Source: Prochlorococcus sp. AG-363-K07 (GTDB taxonomy: Bacteria; Cyanobacteriota; Cyanobacteriia; PCC-6307; Cyanobiaceae). From it: a stretch of DNA of 64,000 nt. This document shows, in pieces, positions 9,085 to 18,723 of the stretch. The notes beneath the pieces are model-generated. The model worked only from the letters and a program-made list of their open reading frames with translations, ran no database searches and had not been told where the DNA came from. The translations under genes were made by a program, and so were the position numbers. The stretch covers positions 47,884 to 111,883 of the forward strand of contig QCFO01000002.1 of NCBI GenBank assembly GCA_003280225.1, in the 5' to 3' direction. Position 1 is the stretch's first letter. Each line of letters begins with the position of its first letter.

Positions 9085-10340
9085 AAAAGTTAATCACATT
9101 GGCATCCAACTATAAAGATTTTGATGAATCTCTTAGAAATCTAGCAAATGCAGTTCAGAGAGGATATTGGGTGCATTTAACCGCAGAAAAAAAAACACAA
9201 ATTCATATTATGGATGAATTAATACCCAATGATAAAGGGATAGTAATTTCCAGCGGAGGTAGTGCACATGAGCCACACTTGTGCTTTCAACCCGCCTCAC
9301 ATTTAGATGAATCAGCTAATGCAACAGGACAATGGTTAATGAATCAAAATATAGATCCAACACAATCTTTGATACTCAATCCACTTCCTATACATCATAT
9401 AAGTGGATTAATGCCATGGTGGAGGAGCAAAGTCTGGGGAGCAAACCATCACCTACTTCTTCCCTCATTAATGCGAGATCCAATTATATTAGAGCAATCT
9501 TGCAGGCCATTATTTAAAAAATATTCTGGGCCAAAACTAATATCATTAGTACCAACACAATTACAGCGTTTAATATCCCACCCAACAGGAATCAAATGGC
9601 TTCAATCACTTGATTTGATTTGGGTAGGTGGGTCCAGCCTCTCACTAAATCTGGCCTCAGAAGCTAGAAAATACAAAATACCTATTTCACCTTGCTATGG
9701 ATCAACAGAAACTGCTGCAATGATAACTGCATTATCTCCAAAATCTTTTCTAAAAGGTCACCAAGGCTGCGGAGAGCCTTTACAAGGTATTTCGTTACGA
9801 ATAGGTAAAAAGAATGCTTTAGAAATAAAAACAAATCGCTTAACTATAGCTCAAATTAAAAATGGCAAAATGCTAATTCCAAAAACAAATGATGGCTGGT
9901 GGACATCAAGTGATGCAGCGATATTGACTCTAATAAACTCAGAACAACAGCTACAAATTATTGGGAGGATAGACACAGCAATTCACTCGGGTGGAGAAAC
10001 AGTTTTTCCAGAATACTTAGAAGAGAGATTCTTAAATCAAAGTAAAGCGGCCAAAATACCAATTAAAACAATTCTTTTCCTCCCATTGGAAGACCATCAA
10101 TGGGGGGAAAGACTAGTGGCTATTTTCACATGGAGCAAAGAGCTAACAACCAATGATCAACATTACTATTTAGAAGAAATGAAAAAGCTAATTAGAGATT
10201 GGAAACCAGCTGAAAAACCTGTTTCATGGCATATATGTGAACACCTAAGACCAAATCAGGCTGGAAAGTGGCCGCGTAATCAATGGCAGCAATGGATCAG
10301 AGAGCAGCTTTCTTTAGCAGATTCCAAAAAACAAGCTTAG
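9081..10340 (+). CDS. menE: o-Succinylbenzoate-CoA ligase
   Basis: A 419-residue acyl-adenylating enzyme activating o-succinylbenzoate with ATP and CoA. The motif CYGSTETAAMI is near residue 210, IHSGGETVFP near 303, and the C-terminal catalytic Lys is in NQAGKWPRNQW. The usual phosphate loop (TSGTTGxPK) is replaced by SSGGSAHEPH at 57-66. I start at the ATG at 9081, which overlaps the menC stop as ATGA. A TTG four codons upstream is the alternative. The length is short for the superfamily but usual for picocyanobacterial MenE. Confidence 0.9.
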   Translation: MKKLITLASNYKDFDESLRNLANAVQRGYWVHLTAEKKTQIHIMDELIPNDKGIVISSGGSAHEPHLCFQPASHLDESANATGQWLMNQNIDPTQSLILNPLPIHHISGLMPWWRSKVWGANHHLLLPSLMRDPIILEQSCRPLFKKYSGPKLISLVPTQLQRLISHPTGIKWLQSLDLIWVGGSSLSLNLASEARKYKIPISPCYGSTETAAMITALSPKSFLKGHQGCGEPLQGISLRIGKKNALEIKTNRLTIAQIKNGKMLIPKTNDGWWTSSDAAILTLINSEQQLQIIGRIDTAIHSGGETVFPEYLEERFLNQSKAAKIPIKTILFLPLEDHQWGERLVAIFTWSKELTTNDQHYYLEEMKKLIRDWKPAEKPVSWHICEHLRPNQAGKWPRNQWQQWIREQLSLADSKKQA

Positions 10341-10369
10341 GATGCTGCACTGAGATAAGTTCTAAGCTT
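10333..10369. terminator. Possible weak hairpin between convergent genes
   Basis: Inverted arms AAGCTTAG and CTAAGCTT are separated by 21 nt, between the menE stop and the end of the convergent thioesterase gene. The stem is short and the loop long, and only a short T run is present. This is a tentative call. Confidence 0.3.
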
Positions 10370-10834
10370 TCACACTGGTCGAGGCCTAAGACTTAATGAT
10401 GATGCCTCGATCCAAAGAGTGATCGGCTCTGGTAATTTGCAACGTTTCCTAGTCTGTGAATTTATTGCTACATGCCTAATAAGAGATTCACCGACAAGAT
10501 TTCCACCCCTATGAAAATCAGTCTTAACTTGAAAACTACTTAAATCAATCTTTTCTGGCAAAACTGAAATTGCTAAGTGATCACCAATTGCAATAGGTAA
10601 ACGAAAATCTGATGAGCAATGCACGATTGGCAACGAGACCAGTGGACTATTCGAAAATGGACTAGAAGGGAAAATATCCCGTGAACCTAAGCCATAGTTT
10701 TCAAGGCTCTCTTCCCAGCTTTCATGACTCCAACGAAGTAAGTGATAAAAATGAATCACACCTGCTGCATCCGTGTCTCCAAAGCGAACTACTCGCTTAA
10801 AGCTATTCAAATTCTGATTATTTTTTTGAGTCAA
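10370..10834 (-). CDS. 1,4-Dihydroxy-2-naphthoyl-CoA hydrolase (hotdog thioesterase)
   Basis: A 154-residue hotdog-fold thioesterase of the 4-hydroxybenzoyl-CoA type. The active-site stretch RFGDTDAAGVIHFYHLLRW (about 17-35) carries the catalytic Asp22. Cyanobacteria use such an enzyme (Synechocystis Slr0204 type) to release dihydroxynaphthoate from its CoA ester. That step lies between MenB and MenA in phylloquinone synthesis. Its place beside menA-menC-menE supports this role. It lies 8 bp downstream of ndhH on the same strand, so it may share the ndhH transcript. Confidence 0.86.
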   Translation of the reverse strand: MTQKNNQNLNSFKRVVRFGDTDAAGVIHFYHLLRWSHESWEESLENYGLGSRDIFPSSPFSNSPLVSLPIVHCSSDFRLPIAIGDHLAISVLPEKIDLSSFQVKTDFHRGGNLVGESLIRHVAINSQTRKRCKLPEPITLWIEASSLSLRPRPV

Positions 10835-10842
10835 GAAAGGAA

Positions 10843-12027
10843 TTAGCGATCTACCGAGCCCATAATGACGTCAATTGAACCAAGAATGGCCATGATGTCT
10901 GCAACTTTGGCCCCTTTCAGGATATGAGGAAGAATTTGTAGGTTGTTCAGATCAGCCGCACGGATTTTAAACCTCCAAGGAGTTACATCATTATTTCCCT
11001 GAAGAAAGACTCCTATCTCTCCTTTCCCTGATTCAAGACGTGTATACAACTCTCCTTGTGGAATCTTAAAAGTTGGAGCCACTTTCTTAGCAACATACTG
11101 ATAATCAAATGCGGAGAATGGGCTTGTTTTACCTTCTGCAATTTTATTAGCCTCAAGATTTTCCGTGGGGCCTCCAGGAATCATTTCACAAGCTTGTTTG
11201 AGAATTTTTAGTGACTGGCGCATTTCTTCAATTCTTACTCTATAACGGGCATAACAATCACCTTCTTTCTCACAAGCAATATTCCAATCAAAGTCGTCGT
11301 AACACTCATAATGGTCTACCTTCCTTAAGTCCCATGGGACACCAGATGCACGCAGCATCGGCCCAGACAAACTCCAATTAATAGCTTCATCCCTAGCAAT
11401 TATTCCAAGGCCCTCTATCCTCTTTCGAAAAATAGGATTATTTGTAATTAGTTTTTCATATTCGTCAATTTTTGGACCAAACCAATCACAAAAATCTCGA
11501 CATTTTGTCAACCAACCCCATGGAAGGTCACAAGCTACTCCTCCAATCCGAAAATAGTTATTATTAATCAAACGCTGACCTGTTGCAGCCTCCCAAAGGT
11601 CATAGATCATCTCTCTTTCTCTAAAAATATAAAAGAAAGGTGTCTGAGCTCCTACATCAGCCAAAAACGGACCAAGCCAAAGAAGGTGATTAGCAATACG
11701 ATTCAGCTCAAGCATCAAAACCCTGATATAACTTGCTCTTTTGGGAACAGAAATATTCGCCAATCTTTCAGGTGCATTAACTACTATTGCCTCATAAAAC
11801 ATCCCAGCTGCATAATCCATTCGGCTTACGTATGGAACGAACATGACATTCGTTCTATTCTCTGCAATTTTTTCCATCCCACGATGGAGATATCCAATTA
11901 CTGGTTCACAATCCAAAACATCCTCTCCATCCAAAGTGACTACCAAGCGGAGTACACCATGCATAGAAGGATGATGGGGGCCAAAATTGACCACCATTGG
12001 TTCAGTGCGAGTTTCCAGCTGCGTCAT
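10843..12027 (-). CDS. ndhH: NAD(P)H-quinone oxidoreductase subunit H (49-kDa type)
   Basis: A 394-residue homologue of the complex I 49-kDa/NuoD subunit, part of the peripheral arm at the quinone site of thylakoid NDH-1. It starts near [17 protein letters not shown], with the conserved HPSMHG turn. [14 protein letters not shown] and [10 protein letters not shown] follow, and it ends with DVIMGSVDR, the conserved C-terminus. The length is normal. It diverges from rsmH with 45 bp between starts. The DHNA-CoA thioesterase follows closely. Confidence 0.97.
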   Translation of the reverse strand: MTQLETRTEPMVVNFGPHHPSMHGVLRLVVTLDGEDVLDCEPVIGYLHRGMEKIAENRTNVMFVPYVSRMDYAAGMFYEAIVVNAPERLANISVPKRASYIRVLMLELNRIANHLLWLGPFLADVGAQTPFFYIFREREMIYDLWEAATGQRLINNNYFRIGGVACDLPWGWLTKCRDFCDWFGPKIDEYEKLITNNPIFRKRIEGLGIIARDEAINWSLSGPMLRASGVPWDLRKVDHYECYDDFDWNIACEKEGDCYARYRVRIEEMRQSLKILKQACEMIPGGPTENLEANKIAEGKTSPFSAFDYQYVAKKVAPTFKIPQGELYTRLESGKGEIGVFLQGNNDVTPWRFKIRAADLNNLQILPHILKGAKVADIMAILGSIDVIMGSVDR

Positions 12028-12072
12028 AGGACCAGTAGGAACAGTTAATTAAGCAGATCTTAGGGACAAACT

Positions 12073-12993
12073 ATGCCTGAGAAAACACCTCAATGTTCCT
12101 CTCACTTCAAACACACACCTGTATTAGCGAACGAGGTTCTTAGATCAATCAACGAGTTGCCCGAAAAACTGCTTAATGAGGGCTTAATAATTGATGCAAC
12201 ACTTGGTGGTGGAGGACATTCTGCCTTAATCCTTGAACAACATCCAAAATTAAAAATCATAGGCTTAGATCAAGACCCAGAAGCACGTACAGCTGCATCC
12301 AAGCGCTTGGAGCCATTTGGATCACGAGTAAAAATAATAGAAACCAATTTTGCAGATTTCATACCTGCCCAAAAAGTGAATTTTGTACTAGCAGACCTAG
12401 GAGTTAGCAGCCATCAACTCAGTGAACCCAAAAGAGGCTTTAGTTTCCTTTTCGATGGCCCCTTAGATATGCGTATGAACCCAACCCAAAAGAAAACGGC
12501 CGCACAACTGATTCAAACCTTAAATGAAAGGCAAATTGCAGATCTAATCTTTAAATACGGTGAAGAAAGATTTGCTAGAAGAATTGCTAGAAAACTTAAA
12601 GAAGAACTTACAACTATTGGGCAATATAAAGGTACAAAAGAACTGGCATATTCAATTGCTGGTTGTTATCCACCAAAACTCCGATATGGAAGAATACATC
12701 CCGCCACAAAAACATTCCAGGCATTACGTATTGCAGTTAATGACGAACTCAAAGTGTTAGAGGAGCTCTTAAAAAAAGCACCAAATTGGCTTAAGGAAGA
12801 AGGCTTGATTGGAATTATTAGTTTCCATTCTCTAGAAGATAGGCAAGTCAAAAAAGCTTTCATGACTGATGAAAGGTTAGAAAGAGTTACAAAAAAACCC
12901 ATTCAGGCAAGCTCAGAAGAAATATCCCAAAATCCTCGAAGTAGAAGTGCAAAATTACGTATTGCACGTCGCACAAATAAACTTGAATGCTGA
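12073..12993 (+). CDS. rsmH: 16S rRNA (cytosine-1402-N4)-methyltransferase
   Basis: A 306-residue SAM-dependent methyltransferase (former MraW). The opening [10 protein letters not shown] is the family N-terminus. The SAM site [15 protein letters not shown] is near residue 40, and [10 protein letters not shown] and [16 protein letters not shown] follow. The late block [20 protein letters not shown] is also diagnostic. In many bacteria it opens the mra/dcw cluster. Here no cell-wall genes follow, as is common in cyanobacteria. Confidence 0.96.
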   Translation: MPEKTPQCSSHFKHTPVLANEVLRSINELPEKLLNEGLIIDATLGGGGHSALILEQHPKLKIIGLDQDPEARTAASKRLEPFGSRVKIIETNFADFIPAQKVNFVLADLGVSSHQLSEPKRGFSFLFDGPLDMRMNPTQKKTAAQLIQTLNERQIADLIFKYGEERFARRIARKLKEELTTIGQYKGTKELAYSIAGCYPPKLRYGRIHPATKTFQALRIAVNDELKVLEELLKKAPNWLKEEGLIGIISFHSLEDRQVKKAFMTDERLERVTKKPIQASSEEISQNPRSRSAKLRIARRTNKLEC

Positions 12994-13037
12994 AAGATCT
13001 ATGAGATAAAATTACAAGAATTATTTTAAAATTAGAT

Positions 13038-14207
13038 TTAAAGTGTTTTTCTGCCTTGTCTTACTCCACTTACTAAGTGTTCAAGGATAGTAATGACTTG
13101 TTCAACTTCTTCGAGAGTGGTAGTTCTCCCAAAGCTTAATCTTAACGAAGCTCTGGCTTCCTTAGCATTTCTTCCAATAGCGTTTAAAACATAAGAAGGC
13201 TCTCCATTACTGCAAGCTGAACCTGTACTGCAACTAATTAATGGTTTTAATGATTTATGCAAGACATTACCAGAGACTCCAGGAATAGTAAGATTAACAT
13301 TATTATATAGCCTATTATCTATGCTTCCATTAATAATTAAACCAGGAATCCTCATCTGCAAACCATTTAACATTTGATCAAATAACTTTGCATACTTTGA
13401 GCGATAATGTTCTAAATTGCTCAAGGCTATTTCTGCGGCCTTGACAAAACCAACAATCAGAGGAACAGGCAATGTACCTGACCGTAAACCTTGCTCCTGT
13501 CCTCCACCATATTGCAAAGGCAAAATAGCTAAATCCTCGCGAAAAACCAAACAACCAATACCTTTTGGCCCATATATTTTATGCGAACTAATAGTTAAAA
13601 GATCTATACCAAGTTCATTAATATCAAAATCCAATTGACCAAAAGCTTGTACAGCATCGCTATGAAAAATAATCTTTCTTTCACGCAATAAGCTACCGAG
13701 CTCAGCTATAGGTTGTAAAACACCTATTTCATTATTTGCCATCATCACACTTACAATTATTGTGTCATCTTCCAAAGCTTCCATAATCTGTTGAGGACAG
13801 ATGAGTCCATTCGAGCTTGGCTGAATCTCAGTCAGTCGAAACCCTTCTCTTTGAAGTTGCCGAAGAGGGTCTAAAACAGAAGAGTGCTCCGTAGAAACGG
13901 TAATCAAATGTCCTCTCTTAGCATGTTTTAAAGCGCTAGCTCGAGCCGAGCCAAGCAAGGCCAAGTTATTGGCTTCGGTCGCACCACTGGTAAAGATCAA
14001 TCTTTTAGGTTGAACTCTCAAAAGATCAGCCAAGTCCTCTCGTGCAACGCCGACTACAGCTGATGCCTGCAAACCAAGTCGATTATTACTGCTTGAAGCA
14101 TTACCCCATATCTCCCGCCAATATGGCTGCATAGCTAACACGACCTCAGGATCACAGGGTGTAGTTGCCTGAAAATCAAAATTCAGAGGTGGAGAATTAT
14201 GAGCCAT
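13038..14207 (-). CDS. Cysteine desulfurase, NifS/IscS family
   Basis: A 389-residue class V aminotransferase-fold enzyme that takes sulfur from cysteine for Fe-S clusters and thio-modifications. The PLP Lys is Lys210 in SSHKIYGPKG. The persulfide Cys332 lies in SCSTGSACSNGEPS, the longer flexible loop of group I NifS/IscS enzymes. TSGATEANNLA near 73-83 and STEHSS near 105-110 are also conserved. No isc or suf scaffold gene is adjacent. It diverges from the LuxR-type response regulator with 165 bp between starts. Confidence 0.92.
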   Translation of the reverse strand: MAHNSPPLNFDFQATTPCDPEVVLAMQPYWREIWGNASSSNNRLGLQASAVVGVAREDLADLLRVQPKRLIFTSGATEANNLALLGSARASALKHAKRGHLITVSTEHSSVLDPLRQLQREGFRLTEIQPSSNGLICPQQIMEALEDDTIIVSVMMANNEIGVLQPIAELGSLLRERKIIFHSDAVQAFGQLDFDINELGIDLLTISSHKIYGPKGIGCLVFREDLAILPLQYGGGQEQGLRSGTLPVPLIVGFVKAAEIALSNLEHYRSKYAKLFDQMLNGLQMRIPGLIINGSIDNRLYNNVNLTIPGVSGNVLHKSLKPLISCSTGSACSNGEPSYVLNAIGRNAKEARASLRLSFGRTTTLEEVEQVITILEHLVSGVRQGRKTL

Positions 14208-14372
14208 CAGATCAATTAGTGTGGCCTATTCGACTCAAAAACCTTACGAATCGGAAGAATTAGAGTTGCAAAAATAGCAAAGGAAATCAACTCGCTTTAA
14301 TCTATTTATAGACAAAAGAAAAATTCAAATGAGAAAATCTTTTAGATTGTTACTAATGAATCAAATTGATTA

Positions 14373-15098
14373 ATGAGCGAAAGACAAAACCCTACTAGCG
14401 AGATCTCGCAACCACCTCGATTGCTTCTTGTAGATGATGAGCCTGGATTACGAACAGCAGTACAGGCATATCTAGAAGACGAAGGGTTTGATGTCACAAC
14501 GGCAGTAGATGGGGAGGAGGGATGGCAAAAGGCACAACAATTACATCCTGATGTCGTCCTTAGTGATGTGATGATGCCCCGCTGTGATGGGTACGAATTA
14601 CTAAAAAGACTTCGTGAAGATGAGCGGCTAGGGGGAACTCCTGTAATCTTCCTGACAGCTAAAGGAATGACAATTGATAGAACCCAAGGCTATCTGGCAG
14701 GGGTAGACGACTACATCTCTAAACCATTTGATCCTGACGAACTCATTGCAAGGGTACAAAACGTAGTAAAGCGGCAAGAAAGGTTGTTGGCTGAAGCAGC
14801 CAGATTTGCCGATGCAGATGTGGGTCAAATGGCAAGGCAGATCACAGAAATAAAATCTATGCTCACTCATGGTGACCCTACCTCAATTAGAGATAAGGAA
14901 TTACCAAACTTTACCCCTCGAGAAGAAAGTGTTTTGCAACTAGTTGCAGAAGGACTTATGAATAAAGAAATTGCAAGAAAACTAGAAACATCTATTAGGA
15001 ACGTAGAAAAATATGTTAGTCGTCTATTTATTAAAACTGAAACATCTAGTCGCACAGAACTTGTCAGATATGCGCTCGAGAATCACTTGGTTACATAG
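14373..15098 (+). CDS. Two-component response regulator with LuxR-type output (Ycf29-like)
   Basis: 241 residues. The receiver domain (about 15-135) has the acidic pair Asp21/Asp22, phospho-acceptor Asp65 in DVVLSDVMMPRCDG, LTAK near 113-117 and KPF near 137. A charged linker of about 50 residues leads to a C-terminal LuxR/NarL helix-turn-helix. That region reads FTPREESVLQLVAEGLMNKEIA, then KLETSIRNVEKYVSRLF. The layout fits the plastid and cyanobacterial Ycf29 family, but I assign the name only by resemblance. No histidine kinase is adjacent. The RluA-family gene begins inside its 3' end. Confidence 0.85.
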   Translation: MSERQNPTSEISQPPRLLLVDDEPGLRTAVQAYLEDEGFDVTTAVDGEEGWQKAQQLHPDVVLSDVMMPRCDGYELLKRLREDERLGGTPVIFLTAKGMTIDRTQGYLAGVDDYISKPFDPDELIARVQNVVKRQERLLAEAARFADADVGQMARQITEIKSMLTHGDPTSIRDKELPNFTPREESVLQLVAEGLMNKEIARKLETSIRNVEKYVSRLFIKTETSSRTELVRYALENHLVT

Positions 15099-16113
15099 AC
15101 GAAAAACTGACTCATTGAAAAAAGAAACTTGGCTCCCAAATGAATTAAATAATGGTTATAAATACCTGCATAAAGTCAAAAAAGATGAAAGCCAACAAAC
15201 CTTAATTGAGTTGCTTAGTAAGAAATACAAACATTCATTACCAGAAAATTGGAAACAACGAATCGAAAACAAAGAGATTAAAGTCAATGAGGAAGAAGTG
15301 TCTTCTCAGAAAAGACTGCAATGCGATGATCTCATAATTTGGCAAAGGCCACCTTGGGAAGAAGCTGCTGTCCCTTCATCTTGGGAAGTAATCTTTGATA
15401 ATAAAGACATTCTTGTTATAAATAAGCCTGCAGGCCTTCCTACAATCCCTGGAGGTGGTTTTTTAAATCATACCCTCACTAATCTACTTAAAAAAGAGTA
15501 TAAGGCTGATCAAGATCAATTAATTCCAAAACCAATTCATAGATTAGGGCGTTTCACATCTGGAGTATTGATTTGTGCACGTCAAACAAAAACAAGATCC
15601 ATTCTTTCGAAGCTGTTTAGGAATCCAAATATCAATCAAAATAACCTCATCAGAATCTATAGGGCATTAGCCAAACCCAATATTTATCTGAGCCAAGGAG
15701 AGTCTATGGAAATAAAAAATCCAATAATTCTTGAACCTCACCCATTAATTGGCTATGTATGGAACTCGAAGAAGAGCAACCAAAAAGGTTCCCCAACCTC
15801 CTATCAAAAATATAAGCAACTAGAAGCATATTCAAAAGTAACAGTCCTAGAAAAACGAAACGGAGCGGATCTACTAGAAGTTGCTATCTTCACAGGAAGA
15901 CCTCATCAGATACGTATACACCTTGCCTCCTTAGGAACACCTCTTATTGGAGACCCTTTATACCTTGGAAATGGGAAATTATCCAAATCAGTAACTCCTG
16001 GTGAAGGAGGTTATTTACTACACGCTCATAAACTTACGAACATTCCCATTGAAACATACGTCTGCTCATTTGAAGCATCACTACCAGATATACTATGTCA
16101 AATGAACCATTAA
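15070..16113 (+). CDS. RluA-family pseudouridine synthase-like protein lacking the canonical catalytic Asp
   Basis: About 347 residues with an S4-like N-terminal region (TLIELLSKKY through EIKVNEEEV) and an RluA-type catalytic domain. VIFDNKDILVINKPAGLPTIPGG, FTGRPHQIRIHLASLGTPLIGDPLY and LLHAHKL are strong family blocks. The normal HRLDxxTSG motif reads HRLGRFTSG, so the catalytic Asp is Gly (codon 15547-15549). I recall a similar HRLGR form in some plant and cyanobacterial members, so this may be a subfamily trait. The start is uncertain: ATG at 15070 overlaps the regulator by 29 bp, and TTG at 15115 lies just after it. Confidence 0.82.
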   Translation: MRSRITWLHRRKTDSLKKETWLPNELNNGYKYLHKVKKDESQQTLIELLSKKYKHSLPENWKQRIENKEIKVNEEEVSSQKRLQCDDLIIWQRPPWEEAAVPSSWEVIFDNKDILVINKPAGLPTIPGGGFLNHTLTNLLKKEYKADQDQLIPKPIHRLGRFTSGVLICARQTKTRSILSKLFRNPNINQNNLIRIYRALAKPNIYLSQGESMEIKNPIILEPHPLIGYVWNSKKSNQKGSPTSYQKYKQLEAYSKVTVLEKRNGADLLEVAIFTGRPHQIRIHLASLGTPLIGDPLYLGNGKLSKSVTPGEGGYLLHAHKLTNIPIETYVCSFEASLPDILCQMNH

Positions 16114-16142
16114 GTTAATACAAAAGTTGATTTTGACGAAGG

Positions 16143-16859
16143 CTATTTTAACTTCCTAAATTCAATTAGCTGCGAAAAATAGAACGGAGCCTTATTCAAT
16201 TTTTCTTGGCTAAGATAAAAACCGCAGGACTTAGCTGCATTGATAATTCCTTTTTTTCGCAAAGTATATGCCCGAGTTGTTTTACTAGGGCCAGGAAAAA
16301 GTTGACCAATCCTTTTTAAAAGAGCTAATGTAGGAGTAAAGGGTGCAAAACTAACAATCAATCTTTCTTCAGATAAGCTACAAAGATATTGCACCATCTC
16401 CTCAGCTGGCTCCTGGGGATAATGTATAAAAACATCTAAGCAAATAACTGTATGAAAGGAACCCTTAATACTTTCTAAATCAGATGTTTTCAAAGTCAAT
16501 CTACTCAAATCAAGCCCTAAAGCCTCTGCTCTACGAGTTGTTTCAGCAACCATTGCTTCGGAAATATCACTAGCAAAAATCGAGCCTGCGCCCATCGCAG
16601 CCAAAGGCAAAGAAAGGCTTCCAACTCCACAACCAGCATCACAGAAACTCAAATTACTTAATTGATTTCCATCCCTCAGCCAGGAAAGAACATCATCCAC
16701 AGTTTTCTGATGGCCTAAGCGAATGTTGCGTTGAACATTATTCACATCTTCACTTTCGCTATAAATACGATTCCACCGATCAAAACCTGTTCCATTGAAG
16801 TAGTTTTCTACTTCTTCCTTCTCTGCTTGCTTTAACTCTTGAAACTGATTCTTAGACAT
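16143..16859 (-). CDS. chlM: Magnesium-protoporphyrin IX O-methyltransferase
   Basis: A 238-residue SAM methyltransferase of chlorophyll synthesis, acting after Mg-chelatase. The ChlM signature YFNGTGFDRWNRIY lies near the N-terminus. The SAM loop DAGCGVGSLSLPLA follows, then TLKTSDLESIKGSFHTVICLDVFIHYP. The C-terminal part with GPSKTTRAY and the FYFSQLIEF end is also typical. I chose the ATG at 16859 (MSKNQFQEL). A longer reading to 16904 would overlap nagA. It lies 26 bp after nagA on the same strand. Confidence 0.94.
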   Translation of the reverse strand: MSKNQFQELKQAEKEEVENYFNGTGFDRWNRIYSESEDVNNVQRNIRLGHQKTVDDVLSWLRDGNQLSNLSFCDAGCGVGSLSLPLAAMGAGSIFASDISEAMVAETTRRAEALGLDLSRLTLKTSDLESIKGSFHTVICLDVFIHYPQEPAEEMVQYLCSLSEERLIVSFAPFTPTLALLKRIGQLFPGPSKTTRAYTLRKKGIINAAKSCGFYLSQEKLNKAPFYFSQLIEFRKLK

Positions 16860-16885
16860 TGATTCATAATCGATCCGACCGGATC

Positions 16886-18043
16886 TTAAGCAGCTGGTTG
16901 CCAAGAAAGCTCAGAATGCTTCCAGTTCATTCTCCATCGCAGTAATTGATGCAATGACTGACCTACGAAAAAACTAGTAAATCTCTGACCTTTATCTAAA
17001 ACAAGGCGAGGAGATATGGTCGCAGACCATATAGACGCAGAAGGCTCTTTACTCCATTTAGCAAGTTTTTGAGCTGTCTCCAAAAGAGGCAGAGTTGTTC
17101 CAACTAAAGTCCCGTTCTTGAGCCTGCAGGTGCCTTCTGCAGAGACAACACAACGTTGGTCCCATTTGTATTCACCATCCTCAAGCCCATAAGGTGAAAT
17201 CGCATCACTTACCAAAACCAGCTTATCTTCAGCTAAACGTTGCAACAAAATCGCAAGCGTAGGGTGGACATGCACACCATCCGCAATTAATCCAATTGAA
17301 ATTTGGCCATTCTTTAGTGCTTCTCCTAAAGGGCCAGGAGCCCGGTGATGCAAGCCCGGCATTGCATTAAAAGCATGGGTCAACATACTGACTCCTTCAG
17401 CAAAAGCCTGTCTTGTTGCAAATTCATCAGCTGTTGAATGACCTAAGCAAACAACAATTTTCAAAGCAATCAATCTTTTAATAAGGTCGAAAGAACCAGG
17501 CAACTCAGGGGCCAAGGTTACAAGATCTATTTCTTCTTCAAAATCCTTAATCCTCTCATTCAAATCTTCCAATCCTGGTAAAGACAAGTATTGATCAGAA
17601 TGGGCACCTCGTCGTGAATCTGCTATAAAAGGACCCTCTAGATGGGCGCCTAAAAGTTTACATCTACGAGAAATATGCTTATTTCTAGCTTGCTTCAAAA
17701 CCTCTAGACTTAAACGCAAAGAATTAATTTCACTACTAACGATTGTTGGGCAAATGCAATCAACTCCATCTATCCATAATTTATCTAGCAAATCTGATAG
17801 CTTTGGCAAATCCTGAAAGGTCAGCTCTGAAAAAGCCAGTCCTAATCCTCCATTTATTTGCAAATCTAACCCCATAGGGCTCAACCAATCGCCATTCCAA
17901 CTCTCACCCTGCGGACAAGAAACAGATTCCATTACATCCATCGATAAAACAGTATTCTTTTCATCCAACACAATCCTCCAAAGCTGCTCATCGTCTGACT
18001 GATTTATCGGATGCGGTATACGTATATGGGTTAGCTCACGCAT
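16886..18043 (-). CDS. nagA: N-acetylglucosamine-6-phosphate deacetylase
   Basis: A 385-residue amidohydrolase converting GlcNAc-6-P to GlcN-6-P, used in amino-sugar recycling. Metal and active-site blocks are visible: LGAHLEGPFI near 144, VVCLGHSTADEF near 197, LTHAFNAMPGLHHRAPGPLG near 220, LIADGVHVHP near 250, and VSDAISPYG near 278 with the catalytic Asp. The length fits the family. No nagB lies nearby. It diverges from purE with 56 bp between starts and is followed closely by chlM, to which it has no known pathway link. Confidence 0.92.
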   Translation of the reverse strand: MRELTHIRIPHPINQSDDEQLWRIVLDEKNTVLSMDVMESVSCPQGESWNGDWLSPMGLDLQINGGLGLAFSELTFQDLPKLSDLLDKLWIDGVDCICPTIVSSEINSLRLSLEVLKQARNKHISRRCKLLGAHLEGPFIADSRRGAHSDQYLSLPGLEDLNERIKDFEEEIDLVTLAPELPGSFDLIKRLIALKIVVCLGHSTADEFATRQAFAEGVSMLTHAFNAMPGLHHRAPGPLGEALKNGQISIGLIADGVHVHPTLAILLQRLAEDKLVLVSDAISPYGLEDGEYKWDQRCVVSAEGTCRLKNGTLVGTTLPLLETAQKLAKWSKEPSASIWSATISPRLVLDKGQRFTSFFVGQSLHQLLRWRMNWKHSELSWQPAA

Positions 18044-18099
18044 ATGCCAAGATCAGAAATGAATAATGCATAACAATCTATTTCTAGTCATTATTAATA

Positions 18100-18672
18100 G
18101 TGAAACTAGCTTCTGAAAACTTGTCTTCAGTAACAGCAGAACAAGTGCCTTTAGTAGCAGTCGTGATGGGTAGCGACTCTGATCTGGGCACCATGAAGCC
18201 TGCAATAGAGGTTTTAGAAGGATTTGGCATCACAGTAGAAGTTCGCATACTCTCAGCTCACAGAACTCCCGTTGAAATGGTCGAATTTAGTAAGGCAGCC
18301 GAATCAAAAGGACTGAAAGTAATCATTGCTGGGGCAGGAGGGGCCGCACATCTTCCAGGAATGATCGCATCATTAACATCAATCCCAGTCATAGGAGTCC
18401 CAGTTCAAAGCCAATCTCTATCCGGAGTTGACTCGATGCTTTCAATTTTACAAATGCCTGGGGGCATTCCTGTCGCAACAGTTGCGATCGGAGGAGGTCT
18501 AAATGCAGGTCTCTTGGCAGCTCAGATTCTGAGTGCATTTGATTTGAAAATCCGTCAAAAAATATTAATCTACAGAAAGTGCTTACATGATGCAGTCATC
18601 AAAAAAGATAGCAAGCTAATTAAAATTGGAGCCAAAAAATACTTATCTGAAATGAAGAACTTGTCCTCCTAA
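18100..18672 (+). CDS. purE: N5-carboxyaminoimidazole ribonucleotide mutase
   Basis: 190 residues. It moves the carboxyl group of N5-CAIR to C4 in purine synthesis. The class I PurE blocks are clear: [11 protein letters not shown], then ILSAHRTP with the catalytic His, and [42 protein letters not shown] and [10 protein letters not shown] follow. It starts with GTG at 18100. A 15-residue N-terminal extension and a charged C-terminal tail exceed the minimal length of about 160. No purK is adjacent. Confidence 0.95.
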   Translation: MKLASENLSSVTAEQVPLVAVVMGSDSDLGTMKPAIEVLEGFGITVEVRILSAHRTPVEMVEFSKAAESKGLKVIIAGAGGAAHLPGMIASLTSIPVIGVPVQSQSLSGVDSMLSILQMPGGIPVATVAIGGGLNAGLLAAQILSAFDLKIRQKILIYRKCLHDAVIKKDSKLIKIGAKKYLSEMKNLSS

Positions 18673-18723
18673 AAAATGCATTAATATTTTAATCATATTA
18701 ATTGATATACAGTATGCAAATTA

